A stretch of 57,367 nt of DNA. It comes from Glycomyces dulcitolivorans (GTDB taxonomy: Bacteria; Actinomycetota; Actinomycetes; Mycobacteriales; Micromonosporaceae). Positions within the stretch are counted from its first letter, which is position 1; each line of letters starts with the position of its first letter. The DNA is taken from assembly GCF_003265355.1 (NCBI RefSeq), contig NZ_QFRW01000329.1:1-57367 (forward strand), written 5' to 3'. Made by a program: the position numbers and the translations under genes. The notes below the pieces were generated by a model, which worked only from the letters and a program-made list of their open reading frames with translations, made no database searches and was not told the DNA's origin. Below are positions 17,741 to 26,589 of the stretch, one piece after another.

Positions 17741-18910
17741 CTAGTGCTTGTAGGGGTCGGCGGCATCGCGCAGGCCGTCGCCGACGAAGTTGAACGCGAG
17801 GACCACCAGGACGACGCAGGCACCCGGGATGAGCAGCCACGGCGCTCCTGAAAGGACGCTCCACTTGCTGGCGTCCTGGAGCTGCACGCCCCAGGAGACG
17901 GCCGGCGGGCGCAGGCCCATGCCGAGCCACGACAGGGCGGTCTCGGCGAGGATCATGCCCGGGATCGACAGGCTCAGCGCCGCGATGATGTGCGAGGAGA
18001 ACGAGGGCAGCATGTGCCGGAACATGACCCGCGCGTGGCTGGAGCCGTCGAGGCGCGCCGAGGTCACGAACTCCTCCGAGCGCAGGGCGAGGAACCGCCC
18101 GCGCACCTCTCTGGCGAGGCCGGTCCACGCCACCAGCGCGAGGATCGTCGTGATGATGAAGTACCTGGCGACGGGCCCCATCTGGGCCGGGAGCGCGGCG
18201 GCGAGGCCGAGCCACAGCGGGATCGACGGGACGGCCATGATCAGCTCGATGATGCGCTGCACGACGTTGTCGATCCAGCCGCCGAAGTAGCCGGAGACGG
18301 CGCCGAGGACGATGCCGAGCAGGAACGCCAGCATGACGCCGATGATGCCGACCGAGGCCGAGACGCGGGTGGCGTACACGAGCTGGCTGAGCAGGTCCTG
18401 GCCGTCGGTGGTGGTCCCGAACAGGTACATCGGGTCGCCTGAGTCCTTGGGGCCGATGAGGTGCCGGTCCATGGGGATGAGGCCGAAGAGTTCGTACTCC
18501 TCGCCCTTGACGAAGAGGCCGACGTCGACGCGGTCCTCGGGGTTGGGCTCGTACGTGATCCGCAGCGAGCGCGGGTCCTGTGTGGACGTGTAGCCGTCGA
18601 CGTGGAGGCCGAAGCGGAACCCGTCGGGGCCGTCGGTGTCCCAGAGCTTGAGGACCTGCGGCGGGGCCGTGGTGTACTCGGAGTCGCGGTGGCGGTCGCC
18701 GAACGGGGCCACGAACTCGCACAGGGCGATCACGATGAGCATCGCGGCGAGGAGCCAGGCCGAGACGAGCGCGAGCCGGTGCTTCTTGAAGGCCCACCAG
18801 ACGAGTTTCCGCTGGGAGGCGCGAGTGCGCTGGAGTTCGCTCGGACTGGGCGTCATGCCGGTGGGTTCGAGGCCTTCTCCGTCGTTCAGAGGCACGGTTT
18901 TCAGGCTCAT
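17741..18910 (-). CDS. ABC transporter permease (DppC/OppC type)
   Basis: A 389-residue inner-membrane permease. It has an N-terminal cytoplasmic stretch, a first helix near residue 50, a long extracytoplasmic insertion (about residues 75-175) and then five more helices with the EAA-type loop (VRGRFLALRSEEFVTSARLDG). Insertions like this are common in OppC-like permeases of oligosaccharide systems. It sits 7 nt after the first permease in the operon. ATG at 18910. Confidence 0.93.
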   Translation of the reverse strand: MSLKTVPLNDGEGLEPTGMTPSPSELQRTRASQRKLVWWAFKKHRLALVSAWLLAAMLIVIALCEFVAPFGDRHRDSEYTTAPPQVLKLWDTDGPDGFRFGLHVDGYTSTQDPRSLRITYEPNPEDRVDVGLFVKGEEYELFGLIPMDRHLIGPKDSGDPMYLFGTTTDGQDLLSQLVYATRVSASVGIIGVMLAFLLGIVLGAVSGYFGGWIDNVVQRIIELIMAVPSIPLWLGLAAALPAQMGPVARYFIITTILALVAWTGLAREVRGRFLALRSEEFVTSARLDGSSHARVMFRHMLPSFSSHIIAALSLSIPGMILAETALSWLGMGLRPPAVSWGVQLQDASKWSVLSGAPWLLIPGACVVLVVLAFNFVGDGLRDAADPYKH

Positions 18911-18917
18911 GCGCGGC

Positions 18918-19913
18918 TCACCTCTGGTGTCCGAGTCGGATGCGGGGGTCGAGCCAGCCGAGGAGCAGGTCCGAGATGAGCGTGCCGATGACGGTGACGA
19001 CGCTGAGGACCATGATCACCGACCCGGCCAGGTACATGTCCTGGGATTTCAACGAGCCCAGCAGGATCGGGCCGAGCGTCGGCAGGCTCAGGATCTGGCC
19101 GACGACGATGTCGCCGACCAGGAGCAGCGGCAGGACCCAGCCGATCGTGGACACGAACGGGTTGAGCGCCACGCGCAGCGGGTAGCGGCGCAGCAGGGCG
19201 CCCTCGGGGACGCCGCGGGCGCGCGCGGCCGTGACGTACGGGCGCCGCAGCTCGTCGAGGAGGTTGTTGCGGATGATCCGCACCAGCCCCGCCACGCCGC
19301 CGGTGCCGATGACGATCATCGGAATCCACAAGTGCCCCAACAGGTCGAGGAGCTTGCCGAGGTTCCAGGCGGCGTCGCACCACTCCGGCGAGCAGAGCCC
19401 GGAGGGGACGGAGCCGAACCAGGTGACGCTGAAGTAGATGAACACCAGCGCGATCAGGAAGTTCGGGGTGGCCAGGCCCAGGAAGCCCACAGTGGTGACG
19501 GCGTAGTCGCCGGCCGAGTGCTGCTTGACCGCCGAGTAGACGCCGATCGGGAACGCCAGCGCCCACGTCACCAGGAGCGTGATGAGCGAGACCGCGATGG
19601 TCCAGCCCAGGCGCGGGGCGATGACCTCCTCGACCGGCTTCGAGTGCTCGAAGGACATCCCGAGGTCGCCGTGGAGGACGATCTGGGTGATCCAGTGCCA
19701 GTACTGCTGGAGCAGGTTCCCGTCGAGGCCGTAGCGCATGCGCAGGTTCGCGACGTCGGCTTCGGTGAGGCCCTGGCCCATGACGTTGTACTTGGCCTGG
19801 AGCGCGGTCACGTAGTCGCCCGGGGGCAGGCTGATGATGACGAACACCATCAGCGAGATCGCGAGCAGCGTGGCCGCCATGTAGAGCGTGCGGCGGCCCA
19901 GGTATCGCACCAC
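18918..19913 (-). CDS. ABC transporter permease (DppB/OppB type)
   Basis: A 331-residue permease with six membrane helices and the EAA loop (LDELRRPYVTAARARGVPE). The N-terminus (MVRYLGRRTLYMAATLLAISLM) is that of the OppB family. The start is GTG at 19913, with GGGAG 8 nt upstream. It lies 30 nt after the binding-protein gene and pairs with the following permease. Confidence 0.93.
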   Translation of the reverse strand: MVRYLGRRTLYMAATLLAISLMVFVIISLPPGDYVTALQAKYNVMGQGLTEADVANLRMRYGLDGNLLQQYWHWITQIVLHGDLGMSFEHSKPVEEVIAPRLGWTIAVSLITLLVTWALAFPIGVYSAVKQHSAGDYAVTTVGFLGLATPNFLIALVFIYFSVTWFGSVPSGLCSPEWCDAAWNLGKLLDLLGHLWIPMIVIGTGGVAGLVRIIRNNLLDELRRPYVTAARARGVPEGALLRRYPLRVALNPFVSTIGWVLPLLLVGDIVVGQILSLPTLGPILLGSLKSQDMYLAGSVIMVLSVVTVIGTLISDLLLGWLDPRIRLGHQR

Positions 19914-19943
19914 TGTGGACTCCCTATTCCGTTGCGGCCCTGG

Positions 19944-21983
19944 TTATTCCGACTCCAGCCACCACTGCTCGGGGGCGGCGGGCCCGGGGGTCCCGTAGGA
20001 GGGGTTCTCCGGCATGGGGCCGCCGAAGTTGCGCAGGCGCTTGGAGGCGATGGCCCACGAGCCCTGGCCGCGGACGGTGCCGATGGCGTAGAACTGCTCC
20101 TTGGCGACGGCGAGGATCTGCGTGAAGATCTCGGCGCGGGCCGCCTCGTCGGCCTCGGCGAGGAACTGGTCGTACAGGTCGTGCTGCTGGACGACGTGCG
20201 CGGGCGGGGCTTCGAGCATCTCGGCGTCCTGGGCGCCGTTGAGGGTGTAGTGCGCCGACCACTGGCGGGCGAAGAGCGCGCCGCCGCTGGGTCCGGCGGG
20301 CATGTACCACTGGACGGCGGTGGTCTCGTCGATGTAGCCGCCGTCGCCGGTCCACACAGTGAGGTCGTAGGCGTTCTCGTCGATGCCGGCCTGCCAGTTC
20401 TCGCGCGGCTGGCCGTTGACGTGGAGGGTGACGCCGACGGCGGCCCACATGTCCTTGATCATGTCGAGGCCGTCGAGCCAGACGGTGCCGAGGAGGGCGT
20501 CGTCGGCGACGGAGGCGGTGAACTCCAGGCGGGTGCCGTCGGCCGAGGTCCGCACGCCGTCGGAGCCGAGGGCGTACCCGGCGGCGTCCAGAGTGGACGC
20601 GGCGAGGTCGGGGTCGAACTCGGTGTACTGGGTGGCGAACGCCTCGTCGTAGAAGTCCGACTCGGGGCGCGGGGCGGCCTGGGTGGGCTCGCCGACGCGG
20701 TTCCACAGGACGTCGATGAGCTCCTGGCGGTCGATCGCGTGCGACATGGCGATGCGGAACTGCTTGTCCTGGAAGACCTTCCGCAGTTTCGCGTCGGCGT
20801 GGTTGAGGTTGAAGGCGATGTTCATGTCGCTCGAATAGGTGCCTTCGAGGTCGATGATGGTGTAGCCGCCGGCCTCCTCGCCGTCGACGGCGTCGGCGCG
20901 GTGGGCGTTGTCGTTGAAGTGGCGCGAGTGGAACTCGTAGTCGCCGTTGACGGCGTGGGCGAACATCGTCTCGACGTCGGCGATGATGTTGTAGCGGACC
21001 TCGTCGAGGTACGGGAGCTGGCTGCCGTCCTCGTCGACCTTCCAGTAGTACGGGTTGCGCTCGAAGAGGGCGTAGTCGGCGTCGGAGACCGGCTTCTTGC
21101 AGATCCACGGCAGCAGGGTCGGCAGCTCCGGGTTCTCCCACTGGAAGTTCCACAGGTTGCCCAGGGCGGTGAAGCGCGAGACCCAGCCGTCGTAGCCCTC
21201 GGCGACGGCCTCGTCCTGCGCGGCCGGGTTGTAGGTGGGGTGGAACTGCTCCAGGTAGTGGCGGGGGTACATGGTGAAGCGCTGGCCGGCGACGCCGGCG
21301 GCCATGTCGTCGCGGAAGAGCGGCTTGGGCCCGGAGAAGCGGACGATGAAGGTGAAGTCGTCGACCACTTCGAGTTCGGCGGGGGTGCCGTCGAGGCTGG
21401 TGAGCTCGGTCGGCATGGCGGTGGTGAGCTCGGTGTTGAGGTTGACGTCGGCGTAGGCGAACTCGACGTCCGAAGTGGTCAGCGGGGTCCCGTCGGACCA
21501 CTTGACGCCTTCGCGGAGGGTGATGGTGAACTCCGAGGCGTCGGCGTTGGCCTCGAACGCGGAGGCGACGTTCATGCGGATCTCGCTCCAGTCGCGGGAG
21601 CGTTCGAGGAGGTGGCCGTCGTTGACGGTGCGCCACAGCCAGGGGCCGTCGGAGGGGCCGGTGATGGCGGTGTTCCAGGTGCCGCCGTAGGCGCCCATTT
21701 CGTCGGTGGCCTTGACGACGAGGGGCTCCTTGGGGAGGCGCTCCTCGACCGGCGGGAGGTCGCCGGCCTCGACGCGCTCGGCGAGCATGGGGGCCTCGGG
21801 GCCCTTGTCGCCGCCGGCGCCTTCGCCTTCGGGGTCGGTGGAGAAGAAGCTGCATCCGGCGGCGGAGGCGGTGATCGCGGCGCCGCCGGAGAGGACGAGG
21901 CCGCGGCGGGTGAGGGTGGGGTCCCACTGGAATTCGGATCGCTGGTTGCCCGCGGGGGTGCGGGCGGGCTGCTGAGTGCTCAT
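19944..21983 (-). CDS. Solute-binding lipoprotein of the peptide-class ABC transporter (SBP family 5)
   Basis: A 679-residue secreted binding protein. The N-terminus has a Tat-like RRGLVLSGG followed by a lipobox (SAAGC at about residue 40), so it is anchored by a lipid. The rest is the SBP_bac_5 fold, including the GVKWSDGTPLT motif. It is about 100 residues longer than typical dipeptide-binding proteins, as in oligosaccharide-binding members of this class. The ATG at 21983 has GGAAGGAG about 9 nt upstream; a 54-codon upstream extension is rejected. It is first in a six-gene operon ending with GH42. The upstream motifs link it to the xylanase. Confidence 0.93.
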   Translation of the reverse strand: MSTQQPARTPAGNQRSEFQWDPTLTRRGLVLSGGAAITASAAGCSFFSTDPEGEGAGGDKGPEAPMLAERVEAGDLPPVEERLPKEPLVVKATDEMGAYGGTWNTAITGPSDGPWLWRTVNDGHLLERSRDWSEIRMNVASAFEANADASEFTITLREGVKWSDGTPLTTSDVEFAYADVNLNTELTTAMPTELTSLDGTPAELEVVDDFTFIVRFSGPKPLFRDDMAAGVAGQRFTMYPRHYLEQFHPTYNPAAQDEAVAEGYDGWVSRFTALGNLWNFQWENPELPTLLPWICKKPVSDADYALFERNPYYWKVDEDGSQLPYLDEVRYNIIADVETMFAHAVNGDYEFHSRHFNDNAHRADAVDGEEAGGYTIIDLEGTYSSDMNIAFNLNHADAKLRKVFQDKQFRIAMSHAIDRQELIDVLWNRVGEPTQAAPRPESDFYDEAFATQYTEFDPDLAASTLDAAGYALGSDGVRTSADGTRLEFTASVADDALLGTVWLDGLDMIKDMWAAVGVTLHVNGQPRENWQAGIDENAYDLTVWTGDGGYIDETTAVQWYMPAGPSGGALFARQWSAHYTLNGAQDAEMLEAPPAHVVQQHDLYDQFLAEADEAARAEIFTQILAVAKEQFYAIGTVRGQGSWAIASKRLRNFGGPMPENPSYGTPGPAAPEQWWLESE

Positions 21984-22059
21984 CGGTGAGCGCTCCTTCC
22001 GTGGTCGCGCAGTGCACATGAAGGGGGTGTGACGGGGCCCTGCACGACCCCGCCTCATG

Positions 22060-22105
22060 CCAAAAAGTTTTGGCGAACTTCCGGAAACACTCCGAAAACT
22101 TTCGG
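22060..22105 (-). promoter_or_regulatory. Palindromes upstream of the ABC-GH42 operon
   Basis: CCAAAA-AG-TTTTGG (22060-22073) and CCGAAA-AC-TTTCGG (22092-22105) have 6-bp arms and 2-nt centres, with starts 32 bp apart. They lie 77-122 nt before the binding-protein start. The second resembles the GAAA-TTTC motif before the xylanase. The region between contains a TTCCGGAA palindrome. Confidence 0.5.
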
Positions 22106-22212
22106 TGATAGCGGTGAGACTACGGCAACACCAAAACAGCGTCAAGGCAGGTAAGTCGCCGCAAAGGTCACGATCAGATCACGAATGGCAATCGTATTCC
22201 GCCTCAGAGCTA

Positions 22213-22234
22213 CTGAAAAGTTTCGGAAGTTTCG
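22213..22234 (-). promoter_or_regulatory. Second tandem GAAA/TTTC motif upstream of the ABC-GH42 operon
   Basis: CTGAAAAGTTTCGG (22213-22226) overlaps CGGAAGTTTCG (22224-22234), with cores about 10 bp apart. On the minus strand this reads CGAAACTTCCGAAACTTTTC, very like the tandem arrangement before the xylanase gene. It is 230 nt from the operon start, so it may act with the nearer palindromes. Confidence 0.45.
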
Positions 22235-22276
22235 AAAATGGAGTACGTTTGCCGCCAGTGACGTCGGTCAATACCA

Positions 22277-22801
22277 TCAGGCGCCTTCGCGGCGCGGCGA
22301 CAGACCGCGGCGGTACCCCTCCCAGAGGCTCCGCATGACGAAGATCTTCTCGTCGAGCTCGTCGTCGGCCGAGAGCGCGCGGCCCGAGTACGGGGCCTGG
22401 AGCCGCCACGGCTTCTGGGACGGGTCGACCAGGTACACGACCGGCACGGTGCGCCCGGCGCGCCGCTCGGCGCGGATGTCGGCGACCTCGGTCCACGCCG
22501 CGTACCGCTCGTTTCGCGGACTCCCTTGGGGCCCTTGGGACTCCAGCGGGTGGATGCCGCGCTCGTCGAGGACGACGCCGTGCTTGCGGGCCCCGGCGTA
22601 GGCGACCGCGAGGGCCACCGCGGCGGCGACGAGCACGAGGACGCCGAGGGTGAGGTGGTACCAGTGGCCGACGGCGAGCATGTACAGGACGGCGGGGACC
22701 AGCGCGACCAGGGCGGAGACGCCGCCGAGGAACAGGGCGCGGCCGATGACCTGTCGCGTCGTCGGACGGAATGTGATCTTGACGGCCACACTCACCCCCA
22801 C
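22277..22801 (-). CDS. Small membrane protein, PH-like
   Basis: About 174 residues: a short cytoplasmic start, two adjacent membrane helices (about residues 20-70), then a soluble region (GVVLDERGIHPLESQ...WTEVADIRAERR) resembling bacterial PH domains. Function unknown. The start is GTG at 22801, but GTG at 22795 is equally possible. It is divergent from another membrane PH-like gene at 22925; the two share the same layout and may have arisen from related ancestors. Confidence 0.65.
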   Translation of the reverse strand: MGVSVAVKITFRPTTRQVIGRALFLGGVSALVALVPAVLYMLAVGHWYHLTLGVLVLVAAAVALAVAYAGARKHGVVLDERGIHPLESQGPQGSPRNERYAAWTEVADIRAERRAGRTVPVVYLVDPSQKPWRLQAPYSGRALSADDELDEKIFVMRSLWEGYRRGLSPRREGA

Positions 22802-22924
22802 CAGGCTCGTTCCGCTGCCGATGAGCTGATCGTGCCACGTCCGACGCGCACGTCAAGCGACAATCGGACAGAAACCGGACCGCCACCCCGCGGCCCCCGG
22901 GCCCGGGTGTGTCAATCTGGACGC

Positions 22925-23380
22925 ATGACGTCCGCAGACTCCCCGCTCCCCACCCGCCGCCTGCGGGTCCGCCGCTCCGCGGCGTTCACCGGCGCGGCCT
23001 TCGTCGCCTGGCTCACGGTCGCCCCGCTCGCGTTGGCGCTCATCGTCGAGCAGCCCCTCTGGAGCGCCCTCTCGGTGCCCCTCGGAGTCGTCCTGCTCTT
23101 CATCCCCCTCGGCGTCTCCATGTGGGCCTGGCGCTCCGGCGTCGACGTCACCACCGACGGCCTCACCGTCCGCGGCATGTTCACCACCCGCGAGATCCCC
23201 TGGCGCCACATCGACGGCTTCGCCACCGGCAACGAAGGCGTCCAGGCGATACTCGCCGACCAGTCCCAGATCAAACTCGACCCCCTCAAGCCCGAAAACC
23301 TCCCCCAGGTCCTGGAGATCGGCGGCCAGGAGCTGCTGCGCGAGGACGAGACAGCCCCCGACCCGAAGGCCGGGGGCTGA
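22925..23380 (+). CDS. PH domain-containing membrane protein
   Basis: A 151-residue protein. Two helices (about residues 18-65) are followed by a compact PH-like domain (DVTTDGLTVRGMFTTREIPW; DGFATGNEGVQAIL), as in the actinobacterial bPH_6-like proteins. Function is unknown; relatives are probably membrane-associated. The ATG at 22925 lacks a ribosome site and may be leaderless. It ends 4 nt before the convergent LamG gene stop. Confidence 0.75.
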   Translation: MTSADSPLPTRRLRVRRSAAFTGAAFVAWLTVAPLALALIVEQPLWSALSVPLGVVLLFIPLGVSMWAWRSGVDVTTDGLTVRGMFTTREIPWRHIDGFATGNEGVQAILADQSQIKLDPLKPENLPQVLEIGGQELLREDETAPDPKAGG

Positions 23381-23384
23381 GGGC

Positions 23385-25445
23385 TCAGTCCTCGATTACC
23401 GGCGGTTCGTCGTCACCGCAACCGACGTCACCGGGATTGGGCGGGAAGGGCGTCGTCTGGGACGCATACTCGGCGATCGTCTCCGCGTCGAGCACACCGG
23501 AGACAGCGCGAACCTGATCGATGAAGCCGGAGAACGGGTCCACGCCGGCACCGGTCGCTCCTACGGAGAAGGCCCCGTCCGCAGGCCACGGGCTCGACGG
23601 ACCGGCCGAGGCGCCGGAGAGGACGCCGTCCACATAGAGCGCAACCGAGTTCGCGCGGATGTCGTACACCACGGCCAGGTGATACCAGCGCTCGGCGACG
23701 GCGGGAGCGCTTGCGACCGCTTGGACGACGCTTGCATCCGCGGCGTCGCTCTCATGCGATTCGAGGACCCAGGTTCCGGTCGCAGGTTCAAAGGCCAGCT
23801 CGAATGCGGAAGCGGCCGTCCCGGACTGCGCCAGAATCGTGCGGCGCGCCGAAAGGTCGTCGGGCCTGACCCACACCGTGGCGCTGAACGACTCATCGGT
23901 GCGGAACGGCGCGAGCGCCGTGCCGTAGACCGGCGAGTCCGGGTCCACCTCCAGGGACATTTCACAAGCACCCCAGCGGTTGATGTTGTACACGGGCGCA
24001 CCGTTGAAGACCATGTCGCGATCACCGACTCCGTCCGTCCCGCCGAGGTTCTCGCTGAAGTCCCAGAAGGCGACCGTCTCGACGGCGGTACCGGTGATCT
24101 CCTCGGCCGTCGCGATGCCGCGCCAGAGCCGGACCTGCGAGATCGCTCCCTCCCAGGGCTGCTTCGGACCGTCGGCGGCTTCGCGATTGCAGCCGACGGT
24201 GAGGGTCGAGGCGCGGGCGACCTCGTGGTCGACCGCGGCTTCGGTGGCGACGCCGTTGACGACGAGGGTCGCCGTCGAGGTGACTGCGTCGTACACGGCC
24301 GCCAGGTGCGTCCACTCGGCGACCGCGGCGTCCGCGGAGAGGACGGTCCTGTCCGTGCCGTCGCTGAGCACGAACTGCCAGGTGCCTGCGCTCGCGTTGT
24401 ACTTCAGGCGCACCGTGCGTCCGTCGCCGCCGCGGAGGTTGAGGACGGTCGGTCCGTCTGAGGAGACAGCATCGAGCCGGACCCAGGCCGAGGCGGTGAA
24501 GGAGTCGTCGGTGCGGATAGCGGCGTCGGCAGAGAGGCATTCGGTGCCGTCGAGGGTGACGGCGCTGTCGGCGCGGTTGAACTGGTCCGCGGACCAGGCG
24601 GGTGCGGCCGGTCCGTCGAGGGCGGCCGCGCGACCGCTCGCGTCGAGGAGGTCGCTTCGCAGCGGCCACCAGGCCTGCGCGGCCGCCGGCAGGTGGTCGC
24701 CGGCGGCGAGCTCGCCGATGCGAGCCGGGGTGAACACCTTCGGTGCGACCACGAGGTCGTCGATCGCGCCGGTGAAGGCCGCCGGGGCGGCGGCTGCGGG
24801 GTCGGTGCAGCCTACGGTGACGATGCCGTCGGCGTCCCAGGGCTGCAGTGTGAACGACGCTGAAGCGGCCACCTGGCCGTCGATGTAGATCCGCAGCTGC
24901 TGTGCGGGCAGGTCGTACGCGGCCGCGAGGTGGTGCCATTCCCCCGCCGCCGTGGCGGGCGCGGCGACGGTGTTCCAGGCGGCTCCTGCGGCGCGGGTCT
25001 TCGCGGTCGAGAACTGCCAGGACGCCGTCTCGGCATCCCAGCCGAAGGTGAACGCCGGTCCGTTCGGCCCGCGCTGGGAGAGCACGGTCTGGTCGGCGTC
25101 GCCGAAGGCGTCCGGTCGGACCCAGGCCGCGACGGTGAAGCTGTCGAGGGTGTTGACGGCGGGCGCGTCGCTCACCGCGCAACCGGAGGCGGTGCCGTCG
25201 GCGAGGAGCGCCGATTCGGAGCGGCCAATGCGGTCCGCGGTGAACGCGAGTCCGGCGGCAGCATCGAGATGCGCGCCGGCGGTGGCGTCATCAAGGCCGT
25301 CGCCCTCGAAACGCCAGGTGGCGACGGGTACGGGAACGGGATCGTAGGTCTGCGCCGCGGCGGGGACGGCGAAGGCGGCGACTGCGAGGGGTATCGCGGC
25401 CGCCGCACCGAGCGCCGCGCGGACGCGGTCGGGTGCAGGGGACAT
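23385..25445 (-). CDS. Secreted protein with three LamG/concanavalin-like domains
   Basis: A 686-residue exported protein. The N-terminus is a Sec signal (hydrophobic run ending AVPAAAQT at about residue 32). The rest is three or more repeats of a LamG-like jelly-roll, each marked by DDSFT/DESFS-A-WVR, then W(T/Y)HLA-VYD and LY(V/I)DG. The first block is near residues 85-210, the second 300-430 and the third 515-650. No catalytic domain is seen, so it may bind carbohydrate or cell-surface partners. It ends with a Pro/Asp-rich tail. ATG at 25445 with GAGAGGA upstream. It stands alone between convergent and same-strand neighbours. Confidence 0.85.
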   Translation of the reverse strand: MSPAPDRVRAALGAAAAIPLAVAAFAVPAAAQTYDPVPVPVATWRFEGDGLDDATAGAHLDAAAGLAFTADRIGRSESALLADGTASGCAVSDAPAVNTLDSFTVAAWVRPDAFGDADQTVLSQRGPNGPAFTFGWDAETASWQFSTAKTRAAGAAWNTVAAPATAAGEWHHLAAAYDLPAQQLRIYIDGQVAASASFTLQPWDADGIVTVGCTDPAAAAPAAFTGAIDDLVVAPKVFTPARIGELAAGDHLPAAAQAWWPLRSDLLDASGRAAALDGPAAPAWSADQFNRADSAVTLDGTECLSADAAIRTDDSFTASAWVRLDAVSSDGPTVLNLRGGDGRTVRLKYNASAGTWQFVLSDGTDRTVLSADAAVAEWTHLAAVYDAVTSTATLVVNGVATEAAVDHEVARASTLTVGCNREAADGPKQPWEGAISQVRLWRGIATAEEITGTAVETVAFWDFSENLGGTDGVGDRDMVFNGAPVYNINRWGACEMSLEVDPDSPVYGTALAPFRTDESFSATVWVRPDDLSARRTILAQSGTAASAFELAFEPATGTWVLESHESDAADASVVQAVASAPAVAERWYHLAVVYDIRANSVALYVDGVLSGASAGPSSPWPADGAFSVGATGAGVDPFSGFIDQVRAVSGVLDAETIAEYASQTTPFPPNPGDVGCGDDEPPVIED

Positions 25446-25551
25446 GGGGGTCCTCTCGGGGAAGGGGAGCCGCCGCGGTCGGAACCGCCACGGTCGGCGA
25501 TCAAGACTCTACAGTGGCTGGAGTTCCCTGTGGGGCCCCGAAATCGGAGCG

Positions 25552-26463
25552 CTAGTAGCCGTCGGCGACGACGTTCTCCAGGGGTTCTCCTGCTGCGGCC
25601 CTGCGGATCTGGGGGCCTACGGGGGCATAGGCGCGGTCGAGGGTGCCGTCTACTGAGGCGCCCGCGTGGGGGGTGATGAGGGCGCCTTCGAGGTCCCACA
25701 GGGGGTGGCCCGGCGGGAGGGGTTCGGGGTCGACGACGTCGATCGCGCAGCGGAGGCGGCCGGAGGCGACTTCGGCGACGAGGGCGTCGGTGTCGACGAT
25801 CGGGCCGCGGGCGGCGTTGACCAGGAGGGCGCCGTCCTTCATGCGGGACAGGAACTTCGCGTCGACGAGGCCGCGGGTCTCGTCGGTGAGCGGGAGGATC
25901 AGGACCACGATGTCGAACTCGGGCAGCAGGGTCTCGACCGCGGCGATGGGGTGGACGCCGGGGCGTTCGCGGCGGGCGACCTTCTCGACCTCGACGCCGA
26001 GCGCGGTGAGCACGTCGGCGACCTTCTCGCCGATGTCGCCCGCGCCGACGATCAAGGCGCGCTTGCCGACCGCGGTGGTGGTCCACTCGACGCGCCACTC
26101 GTGGCGGGACTGCTGGCGGGCGAAGAGGTCGAAGCCGCGCATGGACGCGATGACCGCGCCGACGGTCCACTCCGCGGTGACGCCGGTGTGGACGCCGCGC
26201 GCGTCGCACAGGGTCACGTTCGAGGGGACGACCGGGACCCAGACTTCGGCGCCCGCGCTCAAGAGCTGGATCGTCTTGAGGGAGGCCATGTCCTTGAGCG
26301 GGGTGGTGACCTTCGACTGGGCGAGGAACGGCGGGACCCAGAAGTCGACCGAAGCGGGGTCAGAGGGGTAGCCCGACTTACCGTCGTAGACCTCGACCTC
26401 GACGTCCGCGGGGAGGTCGCCCAGCAGGGCGCGGCCTTGTTCGTGCGCGATCCAGACTTTCAC
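25552..26463 (-). CDS. D-isomer-specific 2-hydroxyacid dehydrogenase
   Basis: A 303-residue NAD(P)-dependent oxidoreductase. It has the Rossmann motif (GAGDIGEKVADVL), the catalytic Arg in NAARGPIVD, Glu in DPEPLPPGHPLW and His in ITPHAGAS. Substrate cannot be named from the sequence; glyoxylate/hydroxypyruvate reductase-like or phosphoglycerate dehydrogenase-like are both possible. The start chosen is GTG at 26463 (VKVWIAHEQ), since an eight-codon extension is unlike the family. Divergent from the sugar dehydrogenase gene. Confidence 0.9.
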   Translation of the reverse strand: MKVWIAHEQGRALLGDLPADVEVEVYDGKSGYPSDPASVDFWVPPFLAQSKVTTPLKDMASLKTIQLLSAGAEVWVPVVPSNVTLCDARGVHTGVTAEWTVGAVIASMRGFDLFARQQSRHEWRVEWTTTAVGKRALIVGAGDIGEKVADVLTALGVEVEKVARRERPGVHPIAAVETLLPEFDIVVLILPLTDETRGLVDAKFLSRMKDGALLVNAARGPIVDTDALVAEVASGRLRCAIDVVDPEPLPPGHPLWDLEGALITPHAGASVDGTLDRAYAPVGPQIRRAAAGEPLENVVADGY

Positions 26464-26589
26464 AGGTCCCGAGCGTAGTCGAAGCAATCGTTTGCGCCGA
26501 GCCGGTGTAAACGCCGCCGGATCGGGGATCCCCGGCCGGTGAAAAGCGGCATCACTCGCCTGTCATCCCTTCCCTATATGGTTGGGCCC

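Noticed and set aside
18636-21989. Plus-strand frame of 1117 codons
   Set aside because: It lies opposite three transporter genes that have strong family motifs; the translated sequence is Val/Gly/Asp-rich shadow.
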